DNA of 42,422 nucleotides from Thermaceae bacterium (lineage in GTDB: Bacteria > Deinococcota > Deinococci > Deinococcales > Thermaceae): positions 1 to 42,422 of the forward strand of contig JADMIM010000024.1 in assembly GCA_015478585.1 (NCBI GenBank), read 5' to 3'. Both the position numbers and the translations under genes were made by a program. Shown here piece after piece: positions 1-8,499 of the stretch (position 1 is the first letter of the stretch; each line of letters opens with the position of its first letter). The notes beneath the pieces were generated by a model, which did no database searches, was not told the DNA's origin, and saw only the letters and a list, made by a program, of their open reading frames with translations.

Positions 1-1
1 G

Positions 2-757
2 GTTCAGGACGCATCTTTTGCCTATAGAGGAAAGCCCGTACTGGATGGGATTAACCTGGAGCTTGGTGCGGGCGAGTGGCTGGCCTTGCTGGGGCCGAAT
101 GGGGCCGGGAAGAGCACGCTGCTACGGGTGATGGCAGGACTGCTGAAACCGCAGTCGGGACAAGTGCTGCTCAAAGACAAGCCCCTAAACGCCTATTCCT
201 CCTGGGAGCGGGGGCAGAAGCTGGCTTTCCTGTCGCAGTCGGGCAGTTTCCCCGAAGACCTCAGCGTGGAAGAAACCGTGCGGCTGGGGCGTACCCCACA
301 TCTGGGGCTGCTGGGCCGGGAAGGCCCAGCCGACCTCGAAGCCATCCATCAGGCCCTGCGGGTCACGGGGACGCTGGCCTTGCAGGAGCGGCTTTTATCC
401 ACGCTTTCCGGTGGGGAGCGGCAGCGGGTGTTGCTGGCGCGGGCTCTGGCCGCGAAGCCGCACTACCTTCTCCTCGACGAACCCACGGCCCACCTCGACT
501 TGCACCACCAGGCCGAGTTTTTGTCGCTGGTGGCTGGGCTGCGAACCGAGGGTATGGGTATCCTCACGGTGCTTCACGACCCCAACCTGGCCCGTAGCGC
601 AGACCGGGTGGCGTTTCTGGCCGGGGGAAAACTGTTGGCGGTGGGCAGCCCCACCGAGGTGCTCGAGGAGGGGTTGTTGCAGTCGGTATATGGCGCTTGG
701 GTGCGGGTGCGGGTGCTCGAGGGGGAGCCGGTGGTTTTGCTGGGAGGTTCGAGGTGA
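2..757 (+). CDS. ABC transporter ATP-binding protein, cobalamin/iron-chelate type (5' partial)
   Basis: The reading frame is open from the first complete codon at base 2, so the gene starts upstream of the window. The Walker A motif GPNGAGKST lies at about bases 92-118, the signature LSGGERQRV about 100 residues later, and Walker B is LLLDEPTAHLD followed by the H-loop region VLHDPNLA. This is the FecE/BtuD type of cytoplasmic ATPase that powers uptake of siderophores, heme or vitamin B12. The next genes assemble the cobalamin nucleotide loop and the stop codon overlaps the next start, so a BtuD role is the best guess. That is inferred from context; the sequence alone does not separate B12 from iron chelates. 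Confidence 0.9.
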   Translation, partial: VQDASFAYRGKPVLDGINLELGAGEWLALLGPNGAGKSTLLRVMAGLLKPQSGQVLLKDKPLNAYSSWERGQKLAFLSQSGSFPEDLSVEETVRLGRTPHLGLLGREGPADLEAIHQALRVTGTLALQERLLSTLSGGERQRVLLARALAAKPHYLLLDEPTAHLDLHHQAEFLSLVAGLRTEGMGILTVLHDPNLARSADRVAFLAGGKLLAVGSPTEVLEEGLLQSVYGAWVRVRVLEGEPVVLLGGSR

Positions 758-1299
758 TTGAACTCTGGCTGGTGCGTCACGGCGAGACCGATTGGAACCG
801 GGCGGGCCGGATGCAGGGGTGGAGCGACGTGCCCCTCAATGGAGCAGGCCGAGAACAAGCCAAAGCCCTGGCTGGTTGGCTCGGAACCCAGGTTTTTGAC
901 AGCGTATACTCCTCCGACCTGAGCCGAGCGGTTGAGACAGCCCGCCTTGCCTATGCTGAGCCCCAGCAGACTCTCCACTTGCGCGAGGTTCATTTTGGCG
1001 AATGGGAAGGGGAGAGTTGGCACCTGCGCGAAGACATTCGCAGTGCGCTGGTGCAGTTTGATGGGTTTGCGGCACCGGGGGGTGAAACTGCCCAGCAAAT
1101 CCGCGAACGATTGGAGCGATTTCTAGCGCAGTTGTCCCCCGGGCGACACCTCTGTTTTAGCCACGGCGGGGTGATTCGGGCCTTGTTGCGTCAGGTGGGG
1201 GCGGAACAACCCATTAGCAACTGCTCGGTGGTGGCTTTAGAGTGGACGAAGCGGCAACTGCTGTTTATTCGTAACCTCGAGGCCGACCCTTATGAGTAA
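754..1299 (+). CDS. cobC: Histidine phosphatase family protein, probable alpha-ribazole phosphatase
   Basis: The protein has 181 residues and opens with VIELWLVRHGETDWN, the RHG phosphohistidine motif of the phosphoglycerate-mutase-like superfamily. A second catalytic His sits in FSHGGVIRAL near the C-terminus. I chose the GTG start at 754 because it overlaps the preceding stop codon (GTGA), has GGGAGG a few bases upstream, and starts the fold directly at the beta strand before RHG. Alpha-ribazole phosphatase removes the 5'-phosphate of alpha-ribazole phosphate in nucleotide-loop assembly. The family is broad, and the specific role rests on cobU, cobT and cobS following on the same strand. 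Confidence 0.85.
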   Translation: MIELWLVRHGETDWNRAGRMQGWSDVPLNGAGREQAKALAGWLGTQVFDSVYSSDLSRAVETARLAYAEPQQTLHLREVHFGEWEGESWHLREDIRSALVQFDGFAAPGGETAQQIRERLERFLAQLSPGRHLCFSHGGVIRALLRQVGAEQPISNCSVVALEWTKRQLLFIRNLEADPYE

Positions 1300-1801
1300 A
1301 TCCCTGATTCTGGTGACTGGCGGAGCCAGGGCGGGCAAGAGCGCTTTCGCCCAGGAGTGGGCGCAGGCCCTGGCGGGCGCAGCTGTGAGTTTTATTGCCA
1401 CTGCCGAAGCCTTGGATGAGGAAATGCGCAACCGCATTCTTCGCCACCGGCGGGAGCGCCCGGCAAGCTGGGAGACCCTCGAGCAGCCCCTGAAGGTCTC
1501 TACCGCGCTACAGCAAGCCCGCCATCCGGTGGTGCTCTTGGACTGCCTGACGCTGTGGGTTTCCAACCTCATGCAGGTGGAAAAAGAGGTCTTGCCTGAA
1601 ATTGAGAACCTGCTGGCTGTTCGGGCTGAGAGCAACAAAACCCTCCTGGTCGTGACCAACGAAGTGGGCCTGGGCATCGTGCCCGACAACGCCTTGGCCC
1701 GGCAATACCGCGACCTGCTGGGGGCCGCCAACCGCCGTATTGCCGAGGAGGCCGACGTGGTGTATCTGCTGATTTCGGGAGTTCCGGTGAAGATAAAATG
1801 A
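1292..1801 (+). CDS. cobU: Adenosylcobinamide kinase / adenosylcobinamide-phosphate guanylyltransferase
   Basis: This 169-residue protein starts with the P-loop TGGARAGKS and contains IATAEALDEEM, HRRERP, LLDCLTLWVSNL and VTNEVGLGIVP, all typical of CobU/CobP. The enzyme phosphorylates adenosylcobinamide and then transfers GMP from GTP to give adenosylcobinamide-GDP, the substrate of CobS encoded further down. The ATG at 1292 lies inside the end of the phosphatase gene (8-bp overlap), and the 3' end overlaps cobT by four bases (ATGA), which implies translational coupling. Length is normal for the family. Confidence 0.95.
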   Translation: MSKSLILVTGGARAGKSAFAQEWAQALAGAAVSFIATAEALDEEMRNRILRHRRERPASWETLEQPLKVSTALQQARHPVVLLDCLTLWVSNLMQVEKEVLPEIENLLAVRAESNKTLLVVTNEVGLGIVPDNALARQYRDLLGAANRRIAEEADVVYLLISGVPVKIK

Positions 1802-2844
1802 AGCTAGATATTAAGCCCCTAGATAAAAGTTGGCTCGAGGCCGCCCGCGAGCGGCAAAACCGCCTGACCAAGCCGCCCGGCTCGCTGGGCTTTCTGGAAG
1901 AAGTCGGGGTGCGGCTTGCAGCCATCCAACAAACTTTGAAACCCAGTTTGGGACGGGGGGCAGTGATAGTTTGCGCTGCCGATCACGGAGTAACTGCGGA
2001 AGGGATTTCGGCCTACCCGCCGGAGGTCACGCCCCAGATGGTGCTCAATTTTTTGGCTGGGGGAGCGGCAATCAATCAAATCGCCAGGGCTTGTGAGGCC
2101 GAAGTCTACGTGCTGGACGTTGGGGTGCGGGGCGAACTGCCTTCTCAGGAGGGCCTGATTGGGGCTAAGGTGCGCTCTGGAAGTGGCAATATTGCCCTCG
2201 AGCCCGCCATGACCCCAGCCCAGGCTGAACGAGCCATCCAGGCCGGTATGAGTGCGGCACGGCGGGCCATCAGCCAGGGCGCGACGGTGCTCGCCGCCGG
2301 TGATATGGGCATCGGCAACACCACTGCGGCGGCGGCCCTGACGGCGGCCCTGCTCGGTCTGGACGCGGAGGCCGTGACTGGACGCGGAACCGGGGTGGAT
2401 GACCAGAGATATGGGAGAAAGCTCGAGGTCGTCCGGGCTTCGCTTGTTCGAGCCAAAAATGCCGTTGGTGACTTAGCTCAGGCCGACCCAGTGGAGGTTC
2501 TGGCTCAACTCGGCGGTCTGGAAATTGCCGCCATTGCCGGGGTTTATTTGGCCGGGGCCGAAGCCGGGCTTCCGCTCGTGAGCGATGGTTTCCCAGTGAC
2601 CTGTGGAGCACTCTTGGCGACGCGAATCAACCCTTTGGTGCGCGATTATCTCTTGGCCGGACACCGCTCGGTGGAGCCAGGCCACACCCGGCAGCTCGAG
2701 GTGCTGGGCCTGCGGCCTCTGCTCGAGCTGGATTTGCGGTTGGGGGAGGGTACCGGCGCGGTGCTAAGTTTTCCCGTCCTGCGCTCGGCGGCGGCGATGC
2801 TCTGGATGGCCACCTTTGAGGAGGCAGGGGTTTCGGGGGGTTGA
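1798..2844 (+). CDS. cobT: Nicotinate-nucleotide--dimethylbenzimidazole phosphoribosyltransferase
   Basis: The 348-residue product carries the CobT signatures RQNRLTKPPGSLG near the N-terminus, CAADHGV, GDMGIGNTT (phosphate-binding region) and a C-terminal stretch with the catalytic-Glu region GEGTGA. It makes alpha-ribazole 5'-phosphate from nicotinate mononucleotide and dimethylbenzimidazole, feeding the CobC and CobS steps. The ATG overlaps the cobU stop by four bases. After the stop there are 64 bp before the next gene. Confidence 0.95.
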   Translation: MKLDIKPLDKSWLEAARERQNRLTKPPGSLGFLEEVGVRLAAIQQTLKPSLGRGAVIVCAADHGVTAEGISAYPPEVTPQMVLNFLAGGAAINQIARACEAEVYVLDVGVRGELPSQEGLIGAKVRSGSGNIALEPAMTPAQAERAIQAGMSAARRAISQGATVLAAGDMGIGNTTAAAALTAALLGLDAEAVTGRGTGVDDQRYGRKLEVVRASLVRAKNAVGDLAQADPVEVLAQLGGLEIAAIAGVYLAGAEAGLPLVSDGFPVTCGALLATRINPLVRDYLLAGHRSVEPGHTRQLEVLGLRPLLELDLRLGEGTGAVLSFPVLRSAAAMLWMATFEEAGVSGG

Positions 2845-2908
2845 ACACTGCACCCTGGGCGGAATTCTGCGGGGCTAAGCTGGAATAAAATTAAGTCAAG
2901 GAACTGAA

Positions 2909-3145
2909 ATGTCCTCCAAGCGACTCCAAGAAGGCAGCGACTACTACCTCGAGGGCGAGTTATATGTCTTTACAGAGAAATATTTGCTGGGGCGCGGCTA
3001 TTGCTGTGGCTCGAGATGCCGTCACTGCCCCTATTCCAAAGAGGTGCAGGCGGAGTCGGTGCGGCGCAGGCTCGAGGGCCATCCCATCAAAAACCGTGCC
3101 GAGTTCATCGCGCTGAACCCTTCCACCAAACCTGTGAAACAATAG
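2909..3145 (+). CDS. Small cysteine-rich DUF5522-family protein
   Basis: The 78-residue product has the core YVFTEKYLLGRGYCCG followed by SRCRHCPYS, so four cysteines are clustered as CC-x3-C-x2-C. This matches what I recall of DUF5522, a family of unknown function with members as distant as human C1orf53. The cluster could bind a metal, but nothing here proves it. The start is ATG 2909 with AAGGA about 7 nt upstream, and a possible -10 (TAAAAT) lies at about 2885-2890. The gene lies between cobT and cobS, ending 4 bp before cobS. Whether it has a cobalamin role or is a passenger cannot be told from the sequence. Confidence 0.8.
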   Translation: MSSKRLQEGSDYYLEGELYVFTEKYLLGRGYCCGSRCRHCPYSKEVQAESVRRRLEGHPIKNRAEFIALNPSTKPVKQ

Positions 3146-3149
3146 GCCC

Positions 3150-3845
3150 GTGCGCTCCTTCTGGCTGGCCCTCGGCTTCCTGACCACCTTCCCAGTTCCT
3201 GGCCTGGGCCAAGTCAAAGACGGGGAAATGCGCTCGGCATCGGCCTTTTATCCAGTCGCAGGATATGCCATTGGGGGAGCGCTGGCCCTCATGGCTGGGC
3301 TAGTACACGGTCTGCCGCACGGTCTGCAAGGAGCCCTGCTGCTGGCGGTGTGGCTGGCCCTGACCGGGATGCTCCACCTGGACGGCCTGCTCGATTCCGC
3401 CGATGCCCTGCTTGCCATGAAGCTCCCCGCCGAGCGGCTGCGTATCCTGCGCGACATACATATGGGCAGTTTCGCCTTTGGGGTGGGCTTTGTAGCCCTG
3501 CTGTTAAAGTGGCAACTGCTGAGCAATGGCCTCTCGCTGGGGTTTTTGCTAGGCTTGCCTGCCATCGTGCGCTTCGCCTTGTTGATTCCCATGAACCTCT
3601 ACCCTGCGGCTCGAGAGGAGGGTTTGGGAGCACGGGCCAGGGAGGGCCGAATCGGGCTGGCGCTGCTCTTTGCACTTCCGGCGATGGGTTTTTTCCCGCT
3701 CGAGGCCCTCACCGTAATAGCAACCATGTTGTTGCTGGCCTACTGGGCCTCGAGCCGTCTGGGCGGTGGTATCTCCGGTGATGTGTATGGAATGCTGGTC
3801 GAACTGGGTGAAATCGCGGGCTTGTTGGTTTTTGCCTTGCGATAG
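3150..3845 (+). CDS. cobS: Adenosylcobinamide-GDP ribazoletransferase (cobalamin synthase)
   Basis: A 231-residue polytopic membrane protein beginning with a GTG codon 4 bp after the previous stop. The N-terminal LGFLTTFPVPG, the acidic motif HLDGLLDSADAL and the motif RLRILRDIHMGSFA are diagnostic of CobS, which joins adenosylcobinamide-GDP and alpha-ribazole at the membrane. It is the last gene of the cluster. The next gene is convergent with only 9 bp between the two stops and no terminator hairpin that I can see. Confidence 0.94.
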   Translation: MRSFWLALGFLTTFPVPGLGQVKDGEMRSASAFYPVAGYAIGGALALMAGLVHGLPHGLQGALLLAVWLALTGMLHLDGLLDSADALLAMKLPAERLRILRDIHMGSFAFGVGFVALLLKWQLLSNGLSLGFLLGLPAIVRFALLIPMNLYPAAREEGLGARAREGRIGLALLFALPAMGFFPLEALTVIATMLLLAYWASSRLGGGISGDVYGMLVELGEIAGLLVFALR

Positions 3846-3854
3846 AGCCCTGCC

Positions 3855-5180
3855 CTAGCGTCGCTGCTCGAGCTGTACCTTCAATCCGTGCTTGGGCCGC
3901 AGGGTGATGCTGGGTTCCAACACCGGCTCTTCCAGCACCCGTAGCCGGTACTTCTGCGCTACCGTCGCTAAGATGAGCGGGGCTTCCATCAACGCGAAGT
4001 TGTTGCCGATGCAGATGCGGGGCCCGCCGCCAAAGGGGAAATAGGCATATTTGGGGAGGCGTTTCTCGAGGCCATCGGCCCAACGCTCGGGCCGGAACTC
4101 CTCCGGGTTCTCGAACCAGCGCGGGTCACGGTGGGTCACCCACTGACTCATCTGGAGGTCGGTGCCCTGCGGTACGAAGAATCCGCCAATTTCGGTGTCC
4201 TGGGCGGCTTTGCGCCCCACGCTCCAGACGGCAGGCATCAGACGCATAGTTTCTTTGACGACGAGGTTGGTGTACTCCAAGGCACGCAAATCGTCCATCG
4301 CGGGAGTCCGCCTGCCCAGCACCCGGTCGAGTTCGGCGTGGAGTTTGGCCTCGACCCCAGGGCGCTGCGACAGCAGGCAAAAGGCCCAGGAGAGCGTGTT
4401 TGAAGTAGTCTCGTGCCCGGCCATGATCAGGGTTTTGCACTCGTCGAGAAGCTGGGCATCGCTCATGCCCACCCCCTCCTCGTCCTGGGTGGCCAGGAGC
4501 ATCGAGAGCAGGTCGCCATGATCCACCGGGTTCTGGCGACGCTCAGCGATCACTCGAGCCGTAAACGCATTAATCTCGCCCACCGCCTGCCCAAACTGGT
4601 TTTGCGCGTCGGGGTTGCCGCCGAACATCCCGGCTATGCCGCCTAGCGCCCGATCCATCGAGTGCCCGAAGCCTTGGGTTTCCCGGCCCACCTCGGTGTC
4701 GAACAACGACTTGAGGATGATTTCTAACGTCACCGCCATCAGGTCGGCGTGGAGGTCGCGGGTCTCGCCGTCCCGCCAGATGCCCACCATCCGAAGGGCG
4801 TAGTCAGCCATCACCTTGCCGTAGAGGGCGATGCGCTCGCGGTGGAAGGCGGGCTGGATCATCCGGCGCTGCCGCAGCCAGAACTCGCGCTCGCTCGTGA
4901 CCAGGCCGTTGCCTAAGAGAGCCTGGGTGGCGGGCTCGTTGTAGCCCTTGTCGAAGATGCGCCCGGTCTGGACGTGGACGAACTCGATGTGCTCGGGGTT
5001 GGAGAGCAAATAAGCCTGCCAGTTCTCGTTGGAGATATCCACCACATCGCCGTACCTATGGGCGACGTGGGTAAATAGCGCCAGGACATTGTTTTGTACC
5101 ATGGCAATTTCGCGCTGCTGCTCGGGGGGCAGATTCTTAAGGCTAGGAGGAGTGGGGAGTCTGGACTGAGTGGGGTTCAT
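3855..5180 (-). CDS. Cytochrome P450
   Basis: The 441-residue protein has the full set of P450 landmarks: C-helix WLRQR (Trp101, Arg105), I-helix AGHETT (254-259), K-helix ETMR (Glu310, Arg313), ERW and the heme loop FGGGPRICIG with the thiolate Cys390. There is no N-terminal membrane anchor, so it should be soluble. It is longer than the Thermus carotenoid hydroxylase CYP175A1 (about 390 residues) and reads as a different family. No ferredoxin or reductase gene is adjacent, so redox partners are elsewhere and the substrate is unknown. A TetR gene lies upstream on the same strand, with an operator directly before this ATG. Few CTCGAG sites occur inside, which may hint at acquisition. Confidence 0.95.
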   Translation of the reverse strand: MNPTQSRLPTPPSLKNLPPEQQREIAMVQNNVLALFTHVAHRYGDVVDISNENWQAYLLSNPEHIEFVHVQTGRIFDKGYNEPATQALLGNGLVTSEREFWLRQRRMIQPAFHRERIALYGKVMADYALRMVGIWRDGETRDLHADLMAVTLEIILKSLFDTEVGRETQGFGHSMDRALGGIAGMFGGNPDAQNQFGQAVGEINAFTARVIAERRQNPVDHGDLLSMLLATQDEEGVGMSDAQLLDECKTLIMAGHETTSNTLSWAFCLLSQRPGVEAKLHAELDRVLGRRTPAMDDLRALEYTNLVVKETMRLMPAVWSVGRKAAQDTEIGGFFVPQGTDLQMSQWVTHRDPRWFENPEEFRPERWADGLEKRLPKYAYFPFGGGPRICIGNNFALMEAPLILATVAQKYRLRVLEEPVLEPSITLRPKHGLKVQLEQRR

Positions 5181-5194
5181 CCTTGTTCTCCATA

Positions 5195-5211
5195 TGACTG
5201 ACTGTCAGTCA
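5195..5211. promoter_or_regulatory. TetR-type operator, perfect 17-bp palindrome
   Basis: TGACTGAC-T-GTCAGTCA is a perfect inverted repeat with 8-bp arms and one central base. It lies 15 bp upstream of the P450 start and downstream of the tetR gene, which points to repression of the P450. TGACTGAC/GTCAGTCA half-sites are common for TetR regulators whose HTH resembles this one. Confidence 0.85.
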
Positions 5212-5262
5212 GCATTGAGGCTCAGTCTAGGGCTCGAGCCTCCCAGCGTCAACCTCGCGGCC

Positions 5263-5856
5263 TTAATGCTTTATCAAAGCCCGCTGCACGAAGGCCACGA
5301 CCTCCCGAATGTAGGTCTCACTGTCCCACTCGGGTGGATATAGATAAAACTCCTCTGCCGCCCGGTCTACCACCCCCAGCACCAGCCGGGCCGAGAGGGA
5401 AGGGTTGATGGAGGGCTCGACCTCGCCGAGTTCTTGTCCCTGATGGATAAGCGCCTCGATAAAGGTGTAAAAGGGGCGGTTGGCTTTCTCCGCCTCGAGG
5501 CCCTCGCCATGCCTCTGCGATGTGCCCAGTGCGCTACGCAGGGTCATAATCACGTCCCGGCATTCCTCGAAAGTCCGAAAAGCCGCGCGAATCCCGGCCT
5601 CAATCTTGCCAGCGAAGGAAGTTTGGGCTGCTGTCGCCTCTTGGATGCTTCCCAGAAGGGCATCATCCAGGTCATCCCCGAGGGCGGAGAGCAACGAGGT
5701 TTTGGAGGGGAAGTAGAGATAAAAAGTTCCCTGTGCGACCCCAGCCCTGGCTACGATATCGGAGATTTTGCTGTCTTCCAGACCCTTCTCAGCAAATACT
5801 GCCCGTGCCGCAGCCAGAATTTCGGCGCGGCGGTCTGATTTGACCCGAACCGTCAC
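5263..5856 (-). CDS. TetR family transcriptional regulator
   Basis: The 197-residue protein begins with a typical TetR HTH: RAEILAAARAVFAEKG, then ISDIVARAGVAQGTFYLYF at about residues 32-50, followed by a variable all-helical ligand domain. The GTG at 5854-5856 is chosen because a TACAAT box ends exactly 6 nt before it, giving a leaderless transcript; GGGA next to the GTG is too close to act as a normal RBS. The P450 gene follows 82 bp downstream on the same strand with a palindromic operator between them. The regulator probably controls the P450 in response to a small hydrophobic ligand (inference). Confidence 0.93.
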   Translation of the reverse strand: MTVRVKSDRRAEILAAARAVFAEKGLEDSKISDIVARAGVAQGTFYLYFPSKTSLLSALGDDLDDALLGSIQEATAAQTSFAGKIEAGIRAAFRTFEECRDVIMTLRSALGTSQRHGEGLEAEKANRPFYTFIEALIHQGQELGEVEPSINPSLSARLVLGVVDRAAEEFYLYPPEWDSETYIREVVAFVQRALIKH

Positions 5857-5862
5857 TCCCTG

Positions 5863-5868
5863 ATTGTA
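5863..5868 (-). promoter_or_regulatory. -10 box of a leaderless promoter for tetR
   Basis: On the minus strand TACAAT is followed by 6 nt and then the GTG start, so transcription should begin at or next to the start codon. No good -35 is visible 17 bp upstream. Confidence 0.6.
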
Positions 5869-5903
5869 CCCGCCCCAGCATCGTGGGTCTTTTATCCATG
5901 TAA

Positions 5904-5933
5904 AACCCCCTCTCCTGTGCAGAAGAGGGGGTT
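5904..5933 (-). terminator. Rho-independent terminator of the fbc operon
   Basis: Ten-base arms AACCCCCTCT (5904-5913) and AGAGGGGGTT (5924-5933) pair perfectly around a 10-nt loop. Read on the minus strand the hairpin is followed by TTTTA, and it lies just past the fbcB stop codon. Confidence 0.85.
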
Positions 5934-5966
5934 GGGGAGAAGTTTTTGGAGTATGCCACAGACACT

Positions 5967-7280
5967 TCAGTCGTCTGCCGCCGAGCCTTTAGCCCCGCCG
6001 ATGAACTCGATTTGGGGCTCTTGGGGCCAAGTTTTTCCCCAGATGGCCCGCATGATGATGTAGCACACGAAATAAGTGACTATCGGAGCTACGATCAAAA
6101 GCGTCCAGGCCACTGGAATGGTCAGCCACTCCATGCCGCTGTCGCCGATATATCCGGCCAGGGTGCCCATAATCAGGAACATCAGACCGGCGATGGTCAG
6201 GCTGGTACGCACGGGTTTCTGTGAGGGCAGCTCGAGGTAGCGCTGTTTTTGCCCGTCTTTGGTCACGCTAAAGAAGGGAATCAGCAGTCCTCCTACCAGC
6301 AGGATGCTCGGAATCAGTACCCCACCCCAAAACTCTGGCCCGAACTTGCCGCCGTTGAACAGAGGAATCGTAAACTCCCAGTGGGAGGGGATGATTTTCA
6401 GCAGCCCGTAAATCCACAGGAAATACCAGTCGGGCTTCACTGCTGGGGTGTTGGCCGACAGCGGGCCATAGGCTTCTACCGGGTGGGCCAGGAAACCACC
6501 GGCAATCAGGGTTACTACCGCTACGTACACCAGAAACAGCACCCCCGACATCACTGCCTGCTGGGGAAACAGGGGCACCCCCAAGATTTTGCCGGGAGCC
6601 ACTTTCTCGGCATATTTAGGCTGGGTGTGCTTCTGCTTGACCATAATCAGCAGGTGTGCGCCAATCAGACCCATCAGGGCTAACGGGAGCCACAGCACGT
6701 GCAGCGAGAACAGTCGGGGGATGCTGTGGTCAGAGCCAGGGAAATCACCCCCGAACATAATTTGTGCTACAGCCACCCCCACCCAGGGCACACTCTGGGC
6801 GATACCGTGCCCGATGCGTGTAGCTGTAACGGCGTAGTTGTCGTAGGGCAGGGCGTAGCCGGTGAAAGCCACCACGATGCTGGTTACCAGCATCAACATG
6901 CCGATGATCCAGTTCAGCTCGCGGGGTTTTTTGTAGGCTCCACTGAGCAGGATACGCAGCAGGTGCAAGAAAGCCGCGGCGATCATGATGTGGGCCGACC
7001 AGTGATGCACACTGCGAATGACCGCCCCAAAGGGCAGGGAGTCAATGTAGAGAATGGAGGCGTAAGCCGCCTGCACCGGGTCGGTGTAGCCTGCCACCTT
7101 GATTAACCGGGTGGAAGGCTCGTAGTTGAAGGTGAGGAAGATGCCAGTCAGCACCAGCACCACAAAGGCAAAGAGGGTAATCTCGCCTAAAAAGAAGGTG
7201 TGATGTACCGGGAAGGCTTTACGCAACACCTTGTTGTTGAACCGCGTGATGTCCAGCCGCTCGTCTAGCCACTGATACAT
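5967..7280 (-). CDS. fbcB: Cytochrome b subunit of the bc complex (menaquinol oxidation)
   Basis: A 437-residue polytopic protein with the heme-ligand histidines His92/His106 in helix B and His194/His209 in helix D, and a Qo-site motif PDWY at 283-286 in place of the usual PEWY. The first pair has 13 residues between ligands and the second has 14, which is the b6f-like pattern, yet the N- and C-terminal halves are in one chain as in bc1. It oxidises menaquinol and feeds the Rieske and cytochrome c subunits encoded upstream. It is last in an fbcCDFB operon as known from Thermus thermophilus. Only one CTCGAG occurs in it, fewer than in most neighbours. Confidence 0.95.
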   Translation of the reverse strand: MYQWLDERLDITRFNNKVLRKAFPVHHTFFLGEITLFAFVVLVLTGIFLTFNYEPSTRLIKVAGYTDPVQAAYASILYIDSLPFGAVIRSVHHWSAHIMIAAAFLHLLRILLSGAYKKPRELNWIIGMLMLVTSIVVAFTGYALPYDNYAVTATRIGHGIAQSVPWVGVAVAQIMFGGDFPGSDHSIPRLFSLHVLWLPLALMGLIGAHLLIMVKQKHTQPKYAEKVAPGKILGVPLFPQQAVMSGVLFLVYVAVVTLIAGGFLAHPVEAYGPLSANTPAVKPDWYFLWIYGLLKIIPSHWEFTIPLFNGGKFGPEFWGGVLIPSILLVGGLLIPFFSVTKDGQKQRYLELPSQKPVRTSLTIAGLMFLIMGTLAGYIGDSGMEWLTIPVAWTLLIVAPIVTYFVCYIIMRAIWGKTWPQEPQIEFIGGAKGSAADD

Positions 7281-7289
7281 ATCGCCTCC

Positions 7290-7934
7290 TTACGCGTTTA
7301 CGCCCGGCGGTGCCAAGAAAAACGCCATGGCGATAATTTGGTTATTCTCGATTTTGATAGGTAGCTGTGGGATGGGTTTGGGCGGTGGCCCAGACATAAC
7401 CTTACCGCTATTAGCAGGGTCGTAGTGGCCTTGGTGGCAAGGGCAGACAAACTGCTCGAGATTAGGATCCCAGTTGCTCACGATGCAGCCTAGGTGCTTG
7501 CATACCCCCGAATAAGCTACTATGCCGTCTACCGCTCCTTTGGCAGTGGCCGGGGTCAGCCTCGAGGGCTGAATCTTGACGATTAACACGGTATTGTTGG
7601 GGTCGCTCCCTTTGACCACGTTGGTTTTGGGGTTCATGGGGTAGGCGATAATTTGCAGCACATCTACTTTGAGGTCGGCGGGGTTGATGGGCTTGTTCTG
7701 GTTTGGCCCCTGAGCATAGACCAGAATATCTCCCGCCGCGAGGGGCTCATTTTCTGGGGTGAAAACCTTCTTGGGAACCAGCCCGGCCCCCACGTAGAGT
7801 GTGGAAAGCACCGTTCCGGCGACCCCTACCCCAATCGCAGCCTGCAGTACGGCCCGCCGGGTGGTATTGGCAGAGGGCTCTTCCTCTTCGTGCTCGAGGA
7901 TATTGTGCTCTATTTGGGCTTCGTAATCGGCCAT
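7290..7934 (-). CDS. fbcF: Rieske iron-sulfur subunit of the bc complex
   Basis: The 214-residue protein has a twin-arginine-type anchor (TTRRAVLQAAIGVGVAG, about residues 24-40) and a C-terminal Rieske fold with CKHLGC and CPCHQGHYD, which supply two Cys and two His to the 2Fe-2S cluster. It should be Tat-exported and remain anchored by its N-terminal helix. It moves electrons from menaquinol at the cytochrome b subunit to the cytochrome c subunit. It starts at ATG 7934 and ends 9 bp before fbcB. Confidence 0.95.
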   Translation of the reverse strand: MADYEAQIEHNILEHEEEEPSANTTRRAVLQAAIGVGVAGTVLSTLYVGAGLVPKKVFTPENEPLAAGDILVYAQGPNQNKPINPADLKVDVLQIIAYPMNPKTNVVKGSDPNNTVLIVKIQPSRLTPATAKGAVDGIVAYSGVCKHLGCIVSNWDPNLEQFVCPCHQGHYDPANSGKVMSGPPPKPIPQLPIKIENNQIIAMAFFLAPPGVNA

Positions 7935-7999
7935 TGCCTGTACTCCTCTAGTGGTAGTCTAGCAAAGATGTTTGGATAAAATCTGGCTACGGGTAACTT

Positions 8000-8491
8000 T
8001 TACCAGGGGAACTCACCCTTTTCTTCCTCAGCCAGCACTTCTTCTTCCATGAAGAACTTTTTGTAAATCACCAGCAGGATGGCGATAATCAACATCATCG
8101 CGGCGAAAACCCCACCCTGTAGGGAACTGGGGTTGAAGCCCTCTTTAGCGGCATAGACCAGGGTGCGGGCGAAAAAGCCCGCCAGCCCCACCAGCAGCAA
8201 GGAAAGCACTACGCCTGCTACCACCGGAAGGCTGCTGGGGCCAGCGATGTGCTTGCTGGGGCGCAGTTCGGTGCCCTCGAGGTAATTGCCAACCAGCCCA
8301 ATAAAACCATAGATGAACATCACCATACCAAAGGCCATCAAGCCGATGATACCTACCGAGAGCGAATGGGCCGCCCCAGGGATGGCAACGGTCTCGGAAA
8401 CCCGGTTTTGGTTGTCTAGGAAGGCCATGAGAAACAGTGCTACTGCAAACAGCAGTGCGCCGAAGGGAACTACGGTGTCATTTTTGTGCAT
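8000..8491 (-). CDS. fbcD: Small integral membrane subunit of the bc complex
   Basis: The 163-residue protein has four predicted transmembrane helices (about residues 9-26, 47-70, 92-111, 129-150) and an acidic C-terminus (EEEVLAEEEKGE). It has no cofactor motif. Its position between the cytochrome c and Rieske genes matches fbcD of Thermus thermophilus, a lineage-specific subunit. The gene is preceded by GGAGG next to the fbcC stop. Confidence 0.85.
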   Translation of the reverse strand: MHKNDTVVPFGALLFAVALFLMAFLDNQNRVSETVAIPGAAHSLSVGIIGLMAFGMVMFIYGFIGLVGNYLEGTELRPSKHIAGPSSLPVVAGVVLSLLLVGLAGFFARTLVYAAKEGFNPSSLQGGVFAAMMLIIAILLVIYKKFFMEEEVLAEEEKGEFPW

Positions 8492-8499
8492 TTCCCCTC

